In this document: positions 1-13,118 of the stretch, piece after piece | Layout: each line of letters opens with the position of its first letter | Position numbering within the stretch: position 1 is the stretch's first letter | NCBI RefSeq assembly: GCF_030867145.1 | Contig: NC_134433.1 | Location: 7,763,216 to 7,827,215 of the forward strand | Length of the DNA: 64,000 bases | Direction of reading: 5' to 3' | Origin: Opisthocomus hoazin | Taxonomy: Eukaryota > Chordata > Aves > Opisthocomiformes > Opisthocomidae | The notes under the pieces: generated by a model | What the model was told of the DNA's origin: nothing | Database searches by the model: none | Seen by the model: the letters and a program-made list of their open reading frames with translations, nothing else | Position numbers and translations under genes: made by a program

Positions 1-3000
1 ACAGTAGTTTTATTACCTCTACCTTTATCTGTTCTGCTAATTCACCAATATTTTTCCTGTTTGTATCTCCTCCCCCACATTAGCACTGTATTTTCCCTTC
101 CCACCTGCCATATGCTGATCCTATACTTCAGAAAAACAGCATTTAGGCATGTGAAGTTCAGCAAACTGAATTGGGGTGTACTGACCAGGGAAATTCTCAT
201 TCTAGTCCCTGCTCGGCCTCATTTGAAATGATGCTGGATGAAAAAACTCCACTCTGCATCAGTGAGAACAGAAAGTAAACATGGAGCACCCCACACCCCA
301 GTCAATCACACTGTGGCTACAAACTACAACCAGACACACACACATCTGCATGCCTCTGCTCACTGCAAATCTGTTTTCGCAAAACCTTTTCCAAAGCAGC
401 ATGAAAAATGCAAAGCTGCATTCTGCTCCAGCAAGACTTTGTCTCAAATGACCAAGGTACCCGCAGGCTGTTAAAATGTTTCCAGTCATATAAAGCCTTT
501 AATACTTTGTTAACAATTTTTTTTTTAATTGCTAATTGGGACTAGCAATAGGATAGGGTCAGAGTTCAGGCAAGCCAGTTGTGCAAGGTAAGTGCACAGC
601 TGTTATGCCTTTCTTTGCCCTGTACAATGCCACAGCCCTCTGTAGAGACAGGCAGCCATTTTGCATTCACTTCAATTAAAGGCAGTCACCAGAGTGACTC
701 TTCCACAGCATGCTCACTGACAAAGATCCTGCGGTTGTTTCCAATCCAGAAGTACTTCTGACATAGCCTACAGACAGCCTTTGTGTACAGAGGGAAACAC
801 AGCATTACTGTTCATGTCCATCCTCTAGTGAACACGTAAAGCATATGTGTTGTGACAGCCACCCACGACAGGAGCTTGGCTCTTTCTCTGAAGCTGTTGG
901 CGCCCATTGTTTTAGCTCTGGAGTCCTCCAGTTTAGTCCCGGAGCATGAGCCAAAACTGTGGCTGCAACACAGACGTTGTGGAAATACCAGCAGTCAACG
1001 GTCCGAAAAACTATTGCCTAACCCAGACATACCCAGGGAAGACACAGTGGCTGGACCTCTCCAACACACACCACAGTGCAACTTTTAAAGAAAGGAATTA
1101 CATTTCATCCTTGCCAGCTGCAGAGGAACAACACACTGACAAAGTGGTGACACCTCTGACACAGCTGCCTCCTGTCCGACACAATTTTGCTGTACCACAA
1201 GCTCCAACTAATCTTTCACATTATGGACTTCAATTTTACAGTGTAACTACATAGGTCCTATTCAGAAAGGTCATTCTCAGCTTAAATAAAACATGTCTCC
1301 CAAAATAGGATAGGAGTAATGAATATTATTTTAGTTATGGATTAAGTGTGTTAATAGACTACTTCAACCTAATCCTGTTTTCTGAGCAGCATGGCTACTT
1401 ACACTTTCAAAATGAACTGTGTAATGAGAGCTATTTCATACAGTATCAGGCCCCTACGGGCTTTATGCAAACGTCACAGATGTTGCGGCTAACATCCACA
1501 ACTGATGATCTGATTAAGCCTGCGCTGAGTGGTACTGGAACATACTATGAATTAATTACCATCAGAAGGGTGAACAGTTGAAGGTGGTTAGAATTTAAAT
1601 TTGTCATGTTTATACAAATAAATCAGAGGTGAACTAATAGATTGAAATACTTTTGTGTTTAAAAATCTATTTGTTTCTGTAGAAGAGAAGTGAAATTCTG
1701 GATACAAAGCAGTAAGCTCTAACATACAGGACACAGATTTTCATTACAAGAAGGACAGTTTCCACTTTCCAGTTTCAGTTATTCTCATAAATACATGAAC
1801 AACTAGTTGAATACAAAACTCGTGTTCAGTGGTGTCATGGGATACAGGAGTACACACTGCACCGGCTGATGTTACTAGGTACAACTGGGGAAAGGTGCTC
1901 AGGTATGCACGGCCTCCCTTTGTACAGATTGCCCTTAAATGACATCAGTCATATGGTGATCCTTGTAACTGTAATGTACCACTCCAATCTTTACTGTCCC
2001 AGAGAAATTGTGAAAAATTGTCCATCCCAAAGCATGCACAGAGAGAGATGAATAAACTGTAACCGCTTAAGTGATACCAGTTGATATAGAGATTACAGGG
2101 TAGTCACATTTGCTTCTGTCAAGCTGGATCCCTTTGAGTTTCAGCCAGCAATGCTGAGTTAAAGCCACCCTCACATAGTGAAGGCAGGGAGGCAGTTCAG
2201 TGTGAGGATGGGTCTTAGCCCTGGGTGTTGGAAATCCTTCTATCAGAAGCAAAGAACAAAGTCCAGATTTTCTAACAGAAATACATTGAACTAAGAGGCC
2301 ACTGTGCTTTTCTAGCAAATGTACTTTTTCCTATCAAACTTGCAACTGAAAATACCATGAAAGAAACATGCTTTTCTGGACCACAGTCTTGCACATTGTT
2401 GTTCAGGGAACGCATCCACCAAGATCTCAGTAACTTATACCTGCCAGGCTACCACTCTATACGCAGAACGAAACACGTGAATGAAGCTGGTCAGGGCACC
2501 TGAGGTGGCTATACTTTCTCTTTCATCAGCTGCTATAAAATCCGATGGTTTTCCAGTATGCTTCATCCTCAGCAAAGGGAACTGCTAAACTCTGGAATAT
2601 AGGAGAACCCCAAAGGGATACTCAAATGTAAACTGTTTTTAAAGCTCTATTCCTGGCAGCCTGGGACTGGCTTAGCTCAGCTCTGTTGTTTAAAAGTGCT
2701 GAGGTTAGCCTACACCATGCAGTGCAGCACTGCCTAGAAACCCTAGAGCTAGAACAGGTACTCGGGTCAGGGCAGTCCCGCTCAGATAAAGTCATTACAA
2801 TGTGATGCAGCACACGCCGATGAGTTCTGCTTCCTGCCCTGGAACCAGTGCGAATACCACCAAGGAACAGCTCTGCACTGGCTAGGCATAGTGTGGTTGT
2901 TGACAATCATGCAATCACATGACAGCTTTTTAGGCAAAGATTTTTAAGGCATTGCTCAACCCACCCTTTCATCGTCCGTGCTGTACTCCACTGCAAGTTC

Positions 3001-6000
3001 CCTGCTACTTAATTCAGAGCAAAGAGAACCAGCTGCAGACAGATAACAACAAGGAATGATTTACTGTTTCCATTTTATATTTGGCCTAAGTTAACAGTGA
3101 ATATACAAACACAGCAGGATCATGCACTCAGGTGCTGTTTTTCCATGGGCAATGTCTTTATTTCCTAACTGGATTCATGTCCCACTGACCTCATCTAAAC
3201 ACAAAGAAACAGCCAGCAAGAGAGCTGCAGTTTCAATTCAGTCTCCTAGCATTGCACTGAGGCTGTCAAACAATCTACTAGAAGAGGATAGAAGCTGCAG
3301 AAAAATAAATTACATTCCAAAAGTAGAAAAACAAATACAATACACTCTGGAGCAACTCCTTGCAGCACCAACACATATTTGCTTCAGCCAGAGCTTAAAA
3401 GTCTCACCCCAAAAGCTATTTTCATCTCAGAAAATACTTTTTTTGGAAAAAAAAAAACCAAAACACACACCACACTAATAAAGCCTACATAGCATTGGCT
3501 AGTCCTTCTCGCATTCCACAACTCCACACATAGGCTAAATCCCCTGCTCCCAATTCCACACACTGTCCCACAGCCTGTTATCCTTTAAACTCCACACGCA
3601 TGGTACTTGCCAGGCAGCTTTCAGTCAGCATATCCACTGGGGTGATAATCCTAGCAACAGTCAAGCTTGCTAAAGCCATCCCTGAACATAAGCTGCAAAC
3701 CACTACTGAAGTGCCAGGACACTAAGGGGGTATCTGCATATCACCATGTAAGTTCCTCCCAGTTTTGACTCCTGCAACAAGCACAGCTGCTCCACATGAA
3801 GACCCCCATCCCCACCCCAGCCTGCATCACCTGTGGTCATACAGTTGGCATCCAGAAACAAAAGCTCAAAAACTTCCACTTCTGACCTACCCTGAAGTCA
3901 GACATATACAACCAAGTTTCACTTAAGCTTTTCCTTAAGCTGCAGCTATCTGAGGAGCAAAGTAGAGCATTAACCTAGCAAGTGCAGACCTGTTTTCAAA
4001 CACATTTTCCTTCACACTTCAGTCCTTACAGCCTTGGCTAATAACACTCCTACACCAGTGATTTTCATCCTGTGATTCACACTCCTCTGGGGGGCAGGGA
4101 GAGGGACCACAAACTATTAAGGAGAGATCCACAAAAGGCATCTAAGACAAATCAGGTTTGTGCACACCATATAGCAACTTGCATATGGATCCATAAAAAA
4201 AACTCCACTTAAGTCCCTTGAAATTTGGAAGAAAGGCTCCAAGAGGCAAAACTGAAAACTACAGTCCACCATGATATTCCAAAGTCAAAGAAATTACTGA
4301 TTTAAGACTCAAAAAATTCAAGTTATTTTACCAGCTCTGTCCCTCCAGCGTAGTGATAGACATAAGTTGTCATTGTTCTGTGCCTCAGTTTCTCCACCTG
4401 TAAAATAAGGAGGAAATTATTGCACCTGTTTTTTCAGGATTTAAGACCTACCTGGGAATAAATGTTATTTAGAAGGTATGTGTTGCTACTGTTCTGCCTC
4501 TGAAGTTCACCCCCATAAACCTCTGCTCAGTACATCAGTTAGTCACCTTGAATTCCTGAGTCTCCTGTAATCAAACTGCGATTCAACACTGGATGTCACA
4601 GATCTATAAACCATCCTGTTTGACTACATATAAATAATGGTTGTTGTTGCTTTGGTGTTTACACATTGAGAGGGGAACACCACAATATACTGTAAATATC
4701 AGTGTAGCTGGTGAAAGTTACACCATTCCGAGTCACACATTTGCAAACATTTGACACGCAAACCCCAGCAAACAGAATCACATAAAAACACAGCATGAAC
4801 ATAATGCAAAAAGCATTGGTCAAAGCAGCAGGATAAGCCATGCTACCATTATAACACCATTAAGACAAAACTTCACTAGCAGAACTACTCAACCAAGACA
4901 GGGACAGAAGAGAAGATTTCATATAACCTGCATGTTAACAGAAGTATTTCTATTGCTCCCAGCTGTTAGGGAGAGCTTGGTAATGATCTAAACCCTGCAC
5001 ATCTTCAAGGACGCCCTGTTCAAACTTGAAGCATGTTGTTTCTTCAGGTAAGCTTTCTAAATTGTTATTAACCATGCATAAGGTCTTGTATAAGGACCAA
5101 CAAGCCTTTGTGCTAGCTACTGTCCAAACACAAATTTGTTAGCATTATCCCTGTTCCAGCAAGCATACAATCAGTGGTTTAATAATTATACATATATTTG
5201 AGATCTCATACACAGTTCTTCCATGTTACATGACCTGGCCTTCACATGGCTTTGTTTTAAAAGCTTCATCTGTATTCCTGCTGATTCATGGAAGAACCCC
5301 ACAGAAGAGCTTTTGTGTGTATGCTTATCACTTTTAAAAATGTATGACTTCATCACAAGCAGTCTCAGTTCTGCCCTGTAGAAGCATGACCCAAAACTAC
5401 TTAAAAATCAGTGGGAGCTCCCTATTAGGTAGCCTGGGCCTTCAAAAGCCCTTGTACCTCCCTGATGAGTCGTCTAACCTTCATTACGTTATGCACTAAT
5501 TTGCACAGCAAATGAATCCTACTGCCACTCTCCATCCCCTGTACTGTTTCTTCAATTTCTGCCTTCCTGGAAGCTTCTGTTGCTCTTAAAATATACATGT
5601 AAAAATCTGTTTTTACCATATTCTACCTTACTAACATCACAGAAATAAAGGAAACTGGATAGGCTGTCAGCACCAGTCCAGACTATGTCCTTTCTCTTCC
5701 CATTGCCTCAGTTGCTACTTCCCAATAGTGCAAGCAGTTCATTCCCAGGCTTGCAAACACGCATGGTTTCAATGTAGAAAGCTCTAGCTGAGCCTCTCAG
5801 AGGACACATGTCACAAGTTGCCTCAGCTACAGTGAGCCAAACTACAGGTAGCACTCACTCTGCAGAGACTGTCTGCCCAAGTTCACTGGGTGTATCTCCA
5901 CACAGAGACAAACCCAGCAGGATTCTTTCAGACAGAAATACGTCCTTAGCAAAACACTGAACAATAGAGGAGAAAGAGAAAGGACACCAGGAAAAAAAAC

Positions 6001-8569
6001 TTTTAAAACGGTGAGACTGCAACTCTCATCCTAAACATTCAGGTTAACTTTGGCATGCTGAGCAAGATCTACAGGAGTACAGTGTCCTAGCTTTAAAAAT
6101 AATACATCACAGCTATGCCACACCTCCCACGGCTTTGAACAGCGCTACACAGGTGCTTATGCTGTTCTAACTAGTCTCTTAAGGGAAACAATTAGCTATT
6201 TGAAAAACAGCAGGCCTGCTATACTGTTCCCCGAGAAAGTCTGCATTTGTGTCTCATTTGTTTTCATCCTGCAGCAGAATGAGTACTTAAAGTTTCAAAC
6301 ACTTCATTCAGCACAAAAATTACAAGCTGACATCTTTCAAACGCATAATAGTCTGAAGGCCTTCACCTGCCCACAGCATTGCAAAACCTGTCGCATTACG
6401 CGAAACCCACTCTAGCTTTAGGCAAAAAGGGTTAACGCCTGGGCAGCATGCTGTGACCTCTGAACATCATTCCCCCACAAGTGATGTAGCTAGGTTTTCA
6501 GGGTCAGCATATTTGAAACATAAGGCACTAACGTCACCCTGGAAAAACACCACTCTGATCATGGTGTCCCCTCTGCATCAACCAGACCCTTGGAAAACTA
6601 TATTGCTTGAAGTCTGGAGTTGATCTGCAAGCACATCTCCCTTCTCCTCAGACTACCACCTTGCTAGAAATTCCATATGTATGCTTTACCAACAAACACA
6701 AGCACCAACCAGATAGGTTTTCTTGCCATTAATGACAATTGCTTTCACATACAAACATCTCAAGGATGAAATCCTAATGGCAAATTGTGGATGAAGTAAC
6801 TACTATCAACTGCTTAGAACCATACAGAAATGTACAATTTAAAAACCAAATTACTAAAGTGCACAATGTTATCTTTTTGCCTCCAGAGAAAGAGAAGAGA
6901 AGCAAGAAAGTGGAAGGCAAATTTGCTCCATACTTGCATTTTACTCATTTTGATCATTCACACTTCATGGTAAATCAATTTGTGCCACTCCCATGAGGGT
7001 TTAGGGGTCCATATTTCCTTTCATCTAGCGAGCAAATTCTTATCCAATTGTCCTGTACTGCCATCTCTCTCTGAAGCAGTGTTCCTTGGGGATGGCTTCA
7101 GGAGTCTCAGGCGGTAACCACCTAACACAAGAGGTTTGGTTTTATCTTTTTTTTTTTAATATCTCTTTGAAGGATTAAAGCTGAATATTTCACATACAGC
7201 ATCAACATGAATTCTATCTTTAAAATAACCCCAGTGAGTTAAATTTGGGCAGCTAAACATTCTTATTCAGCAAGCTTTCACCATGGGTTGGTAGGAAGCC
7301 AGAAACAGGGAATGGGTATCTGTGTTAGTAGCAAAATTACAACCAAGCTCGCTAACTCAACACAAGGTCTGCACAGCAATTAGCAGGATCAGCAGCACCA
7401 CGCTGCTGGTAACATTTACAAGACTGCCAACAGAAAACTTGAGGAGGATTGAAAAAAAAAAATACAGAAACTGAAAGGTACTTTCAAATATCACATTGTT
7501 CTAATTGAACACCAAAAAAATTCAAGAAAGTGATACTCCTTTGGTTTTGAATTACTGCACAAAGGTCACAAAACAAATATTATGGTAACCTAAGGCTAAT
7601 GAGGTACTGCCCATAGACAGTGCTTCTGTCACACTGATAGTCTTACCAAATATTTCTTGATCCCTTTCATTTACTGATTTTCACTAGTGGAGGAGGTATT
7701 TTTTCCTTAGAGGTTTCTCTATCACTCGGTATATAGCATATGCTGTTCCATTTATAGATAACAGAACATACTGCTTCATTAATGCAGAAAAATCCTTGAT
7801 CAGGGAAAAGACTTTTAAAGAAAAAAATCAATTCGAACCAGGAAAGCCTAATAAAGCACTAGAAATCTGTCAGATAGGCATAGAAATAAAGGTAAGCCAG
7901 GCCTTAATAGGAATATAACATGTTGCAAAACTCAGCACTAGTAACTCACGCTGTGTGGCAAAGAAATAGCTGTAATTGGGATTCTTTTTCCAAACTTTTT
8001 TTTTTTCAATCCTATTCTCCTAGCAAAGGTGATTTTTTTTTCCCCACAGGCATTTTAAACATCCACTCTCATTTACCTCAGGTTGAAACCTTTCTTACTT
8101 TGGCACGACAGATTGCAGTGATGTCTCCTACAACACAGCGAGAAGTCAGTGAAGAGGCTCCTGCCCAGAGACTCCAGAACCAAACCCTGGGAAGGGGCGG
8201 CTGGCAACAGCTCTGAGGTAAAATGAGCCCCCAGCCCCAACCCTCGCCACGTACCTTCTCATAGCTAGAGGAGAAGACAGCCACTGGCAGGCATCTGGAA
8301 GCACTGGCACTTCTGACACAGCAGTAAGCACACTGGGCTGCTTAAGAGGTTTTCTGCCTTAAGAAACAGCAATGGGTATAACATGACACAGCTGAAAGCA
8401 CTCGGGCCCTAACGGCACCCAGAAGCTGTTCTCCCTCACGAGCCATTTCAGCAATGGCATCAAGCAGAGTCCGTGCCCCAGGAGTGACCTGTAACTCCCA
8501 GTACCTGCGTCTTCATGAGGTAATTTAACGACAAGTCACTGCAAACACATCTTCCCTGTGTCACAATAA
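1..8569. other. Noncoding-looking stretch with A/C-biased + strand
   Basis: Apart from the MIR-like relic at 4.33-4.48 kb, nothing is recognised here. Open frames are short and lack homology. In lines sampled by eye, C and A usually exceed G and T on the + strand (for example 301-360 has about 21 C against 8 G), which would fit an intron or leader of a gene read leftward. Two exon-like places are described among the findings: 946-1,254 and 8,050-8,255. Confidence 0.5.
4328..4482 (+). repeat. MIR-like SINE relic
   Basis: TGTGCCTCAGTTTCTCCACC followed by TGTAAAATAAGGAGG is the most conserved piece of MIR. The following text, ending AATAAATGTTATT, fits the MIR 3' part. The left portion is too diverged to place the boundary. 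Confidence 0.7.
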
Positions 8570-9120
8570 GCATCTCGGCAGGGCAGGGAAGAGCTACAAG
8601 TCATTCCTGCTGGCACCACCCTGCTTAGGGCGCTGTAGAGCCGAGGTGGGGGGGAGTGAAGGGGTGAGGCAGGAAAACAAAATGGCGCCCAGGTGCCTCA
8701 TTCGCTTAGAGGAAATGGAGAGGGGAGAAGAATGGCCTCAGCTGAGGGACCCGCCTCTTCCTCTCCTCTCTAATTAAAGCACCAAACCCTTAAAAGGAGT
8801 GTTTCTGTCGTTTTTAGAGAGTCCCTTAAAAAAATGAGTTGTATTGTCTTCTTGTGTCCTGTCAGCAGAGGCGTAGCAGTGGATGCTGGAAGGGCAGACC
8901 TGGCTTGCTTTAGCAGGTGAGTCAGCTTTTAGTACGAACACGGAAATGTGAATCCCTAGCTAGAGAATCATTGTTAGCCCAAGATTATGCTAGCTGTATA
9001 GATGAGTGTGTTGATTTTTTATTTTTTTTTAAATGCTGTGGGTGGCTTTGTGATAATAAACTCTTAAGTAATCCTGCCTCAATAACCCCAATAAAACAAA
9101 ATGGCTGCCAGGGGACGGAA
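8570..9120. promoter_or_regulatory. Candidate divergent promoter region
   Basis: CpGs cluster modestly between 8,575 and 8,755, in DNA that is otherwise CpG-poor. Two YY1-like motifs in the same orientation lie at about 8,678-8,689 (AAAATGGCGCCC) and 9,098-9,109 (AAAATGGCTGCC); such motifs often sit just downstream of transcription starts. The base bias of the + strand changes here from A/C-rich on the left to T/G-rich on the right, as expected at a divergent promoter. A possible donor, GCAG|GTGAGT, follows at about 8,914. No coding exon was recognised on either side. Confidence 0.35.
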
Positions 9121-12100
9121 AAGGTATAAGGCTGCTGTTGTTAAGCAGGAGTTTGCAAACATTCAGAGATTAAAGCCTCAGTCTGCTAAGAAGCCTAAAG
9201 CAAATAAATTCCCTAGGCACTGCCCTCTGCTTGTGCATGGGCCTGGCTTGCAGGAGTGGGGCTCTGGGAGCTGTAGATAGTAGGGGATGTTGAGCTCGCT
9301 GCTTATGATCAGAAATGTTCTGTCCCCGAAACAAAGGGTTCATGGATAAGGCTAATTTGTGATAGTCTCAGACCACATTCATCTAGCCCAAGGGACTTTT
9401 AATTTTCTTTTAGTAATCTTATTCAATGAAATAGCACAGGCATTTTCTAAAATGCACAGCTCGGTTGCCTGATACTGCTTAGATGCAAATCAGGAAGAAA
9501 TTAACTGAGGCTGATGCTATTACGGGTTTTTTTTTTTCCCTCTCTGATTTTGTTACTTGAAATGCAATTATGTATAAGATTCTCAGATTGGGGATTTTTT
9601 GATAAAATACCCAGTATTACAGGCAGTGTATGAAACCAATCAGTTGTTGTTTCTAGTGCAACAATTCTTTCTTTCCACGTGTGGCTGCTGCTAGCCCTGA
9701 TGCAGCTCGTAAGCTGTGCAGTGAACACTAGTTGTGGGCCTAGAGCTTGCTGAAGTCCTTCAGTGCCAATTAGACTGGTTTTCCTGAGGCTGGAAACTGA
9801 AGATCAGCTGGTTCTTTCACGATGGCCAGTAGTGCTTCTATTGTGCACAGAAGAAGTACTCTAAATAGTGATGGTATTTTCCTGGTATTTTTCCATGGTA
9901 AGTACTAGGGAGAAGCAAAACTGAGCACAGCACCCAAAATTACTCTAGATCTCTTGTGCGATTTCTTTGTGTGTATTTTTTTGATCCTCCTGTGCTGCTG
10001 TTTCCTGATCTAATTCTATAGGGAAAATATACCTATCTATTTCTATAATCCTTGTTGCCATTTGCACAGACCTAGAAGGGATTTTTTTTTCATTGCCCCT
10101 TAGCTGTTGTCATGCCACCAGGTATTAAATGTGTTTTTCTGCTATAAAATGCAAAATTAAAGTCAAAATAAATGGTCAGTTTACACTAGTAGACACCACC
10201 AGAAAAATTGTTTGTGTAGTATTTCAGTTATTTTAGGAACACTTACATAATACGGAAGGAGGTGCTGTGAAAATTGCCTGTTTCTCTGGTTGAGAATTCT
10301 GCTTCTATGTAATCTCTCTAATATGCTCATTTTTTCTACGCCTACCATGACTCCTACAGTCTCTAGGCAGAAAATGCTGAACTGTGAATGACTTTCTGCC
10401 CCTTTAGGGATTCTGGCAAGTCTGAGTAATGATCACTTCCACTCTGAAAACAGCTGCAGAAAGGAACGTATTGGATTGCTAAAGATTTTCCTGACTAATA
10501 ATTCCTCTGCATTTCTTTGATGTGTCACAGAGTGATGTTGTCATTTGTATAGTATAAAGTATTCTAGAGCTTGATAGCCCAGCAAAGATATAAAGCAGGG
10601 TAATTTTTATTGTCTGTGTATGAAACACCTGTATTTAACTTACAGAATTTAAAAGATAGTACTGGGATTTCATACCAGCTGTTAAAATAATAACTTTCAG
10701 TGGGGAAGCAAAGTAAATCAATGCTGCTTGCATTGGTTGGCAACTTGCTAATTTGTTCTAAACCAAGCAATAGTATTTCACCATACTTGTGAAGCTCAGT
10801 GAAAATGTCTTTTTAAAGCTGGGAGAAGATACTGTATCAGGAGTGTGCTTGTCTCCATAACTAGCTGTCTGTCAACCAGTTAAACTGGGCAGCTGTTTCA
10901 TAGGGGTGTTGGGAAAGGAGTGAGGTGTTGAACTTCATTTTCAGTCATGCTTTAGAAAGAAGTTTCATAGTACTGTATTAATATGACACGTACTTCAACA
11001 CACAACATGAGAACAATTCTCCCATTAAGAAAAGTGGTAAAAATTGTCTAGTTTAGAATTAAACCTAGAAAAATGTAATTCAGAAAGAAATCTCAGATTT
11101 ATACAGCTTTTAACAATAAAGCATGCCCCTATGTTCTTCTGTATCAGTTGAGAAAGTTGTTCATCTCTTCCAATAAATTCTACCAGCATAATTCACCTAC
11201 TTAAGAATAGTTCACCTTTCTCCCATGGATGCAGTATGAACTACTGAGGTGACCTTTTATGAGCTAAGGCATTATATACCTCTGATGCTACCTAGATAAT
11301 CCTCATGTGTCTAAGAGCAGCTATCATGTTTTAAATTGCTAGACTGAAACTCACATCCCTAAAGCCAAACAACTGAAGACAGTAAATTTTTTTGCTGGCC
11401 CAGTACAAAATATTGGTCACTTGAGCATAATACACCTTTAAAAATATTTCTAAATGCCTCCTTGATGTCATTTCCAGGGAACATAAATTCTTTTCACTGA
11501 TTTGATGCTTTTTTTTTTCTTCATCGACTAGCAAGGTCCATACCTCCATAGACATAGCAGTGCCATTCAAGCAGCTTTAAACTTGTTTTCGTTTATTAAA
11601 GGGATTTTGCGTTGTATTTTGTTTTCAGAGTGCAAGTGATACTTGCACTAAGTTGCCGTGAGTCATATTTTGTCATGCTTAGACAGACTAGGGTGATATT
11701 CTCCAGGAATAGTCCTGGTGGCTTCAATAAGATAAGTGAAATGCTGATCATCTTGATTATCAGTAAAGGAATCTAAACTTTTGCTTGAGTTCAGTGTTCT
11801 TCTCTTCTTCCATGTTGAGTAGTAAAACTTCAGCCCTTCTTTCTATGCATCATGTACCCATTGAAAATTAGAACTAGCATATATCAAGCCACATACAGGC
11901 TAGGAAAGAGCTCGCAGAGTCATCTGATCTGTCATCATCTTCCAGAGAAGACTCATTTCTATTCTAATTGCAAAACATGGAACATGATCTAGGCTCTGCC
12001 TTCATTCTGAAGTTGGGTGTCTATCAGAGACAATTCTCTGAGATGACTGTGGTATTTCTAGTTATGAATTCTGTTTGTTTTTTTCCCAATTTACTGTCAC

Positions 12101-12495
12101 ATACAATGTGGCAATCGCTTCATGTTTCTTTCTCTGCTATTCTGAGGCAGAGCTGTGAATCCTCTGGCAAGTAGTTACCCACTGACTTGATGAACTGGAA
12201 GGAGGCTGCTTACCAGTATGAGTAGAGAGTTTGCAGTCTGGAGATTTTACAAGCTGCACTATTTGACCTTCATCTTGGGTGGTCTGACCAATCTGTCTGA
12301 CTCCTATTTACTGTGTGGGAGTCATGCAGTGCAGGATTATGCGTATGTTTATCCCTGAAACTGAGGGAGTACATTAATGAAACTGCATGCACAGCATTGG
12401 CTAATAATGCCACTTCTGCTGGTGATGGAGTCAATGGCTGGAAAGGGATTATATTTGTTGACAGAGAGCACATCTGGCTGCCATACAGCCATGCA

Positions 12496-12545
12496 CTCTA
12501 GAGGCCTAATTCTGTCCTGATTTACTCCGCATCCGGTTCGTGGCT
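12496..12545. repeat. Possible amniote-wide interspersed repeat relic
   Basis: AGGCCTAATTCTGTCCTGAT then TTACTCCGCATCCGG resembles the 'gcctgattctg... ttactccagatttac' word shared by an old repeat found across sauropsids. Only about 50 bases are recognisable. Confidence 0.3.
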
Positions 12546-13101
12546 GTAACTCTTCCAGATGTGCCACATGTTGATAAACGTAATTCTTTTATCAGTGACT
12601 AAATCCGGACAGTACTTGGTCTTCTGTTTATGCCTGTAGATTTTAATTTAACTTTAGTGATACATTTGGATTTAGCAGTCTGAATATAAGCACTTGCCGT
12701 GTGCCTAGATCTGTAATGCTAGTGCTTCTTGACCAGAATACGTAACTATAGGAATAAGGCTCTCTAAGTCCCTAGCTTTATTTAAAGGAGGGCTTTTCTC
12801 TTTTGAAAGTTTAATTACTAGGATAGAACAGGTGCACTGCGGAAAAAAAAGTGTATGTTTATATAGACAATTATAATAGTGATAACCTTTTGACCACCCA
12901 AAAATTTCATGCTTTTTCCCAGTGTCAAATATCAGGATTGTTCAGTGCTGCAGCAAAAACAGAACCAGAGTCTGGAACTTGCTCCCTTTGATAGATAAAA
13001 CTTTTTGGAAGATTTTTCCAGTATTTGTGCTTAGGCATGATGCTACCTGTTTGAGACTTGCTTATGCATATGATGGAGGGCAGCAGCATAAACTGTACTT
13101 T

Positions 13102-13118
13102 AAAAAAAAAAAAAAAAA
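13102..13118 (+). repeat. A17 homopolymer
   Basis: Uninterrupted run of 17 A. Confidence 0.95.

Noticed and set aside
5425..5619. 64-codon minus frame with helical, charged composition (for example KVRRLIREVQGLLKAQ)
   Set aside because: Looks protein-like, but it is short, lacks convincing splice sites and has no recognised family; too weak to call.
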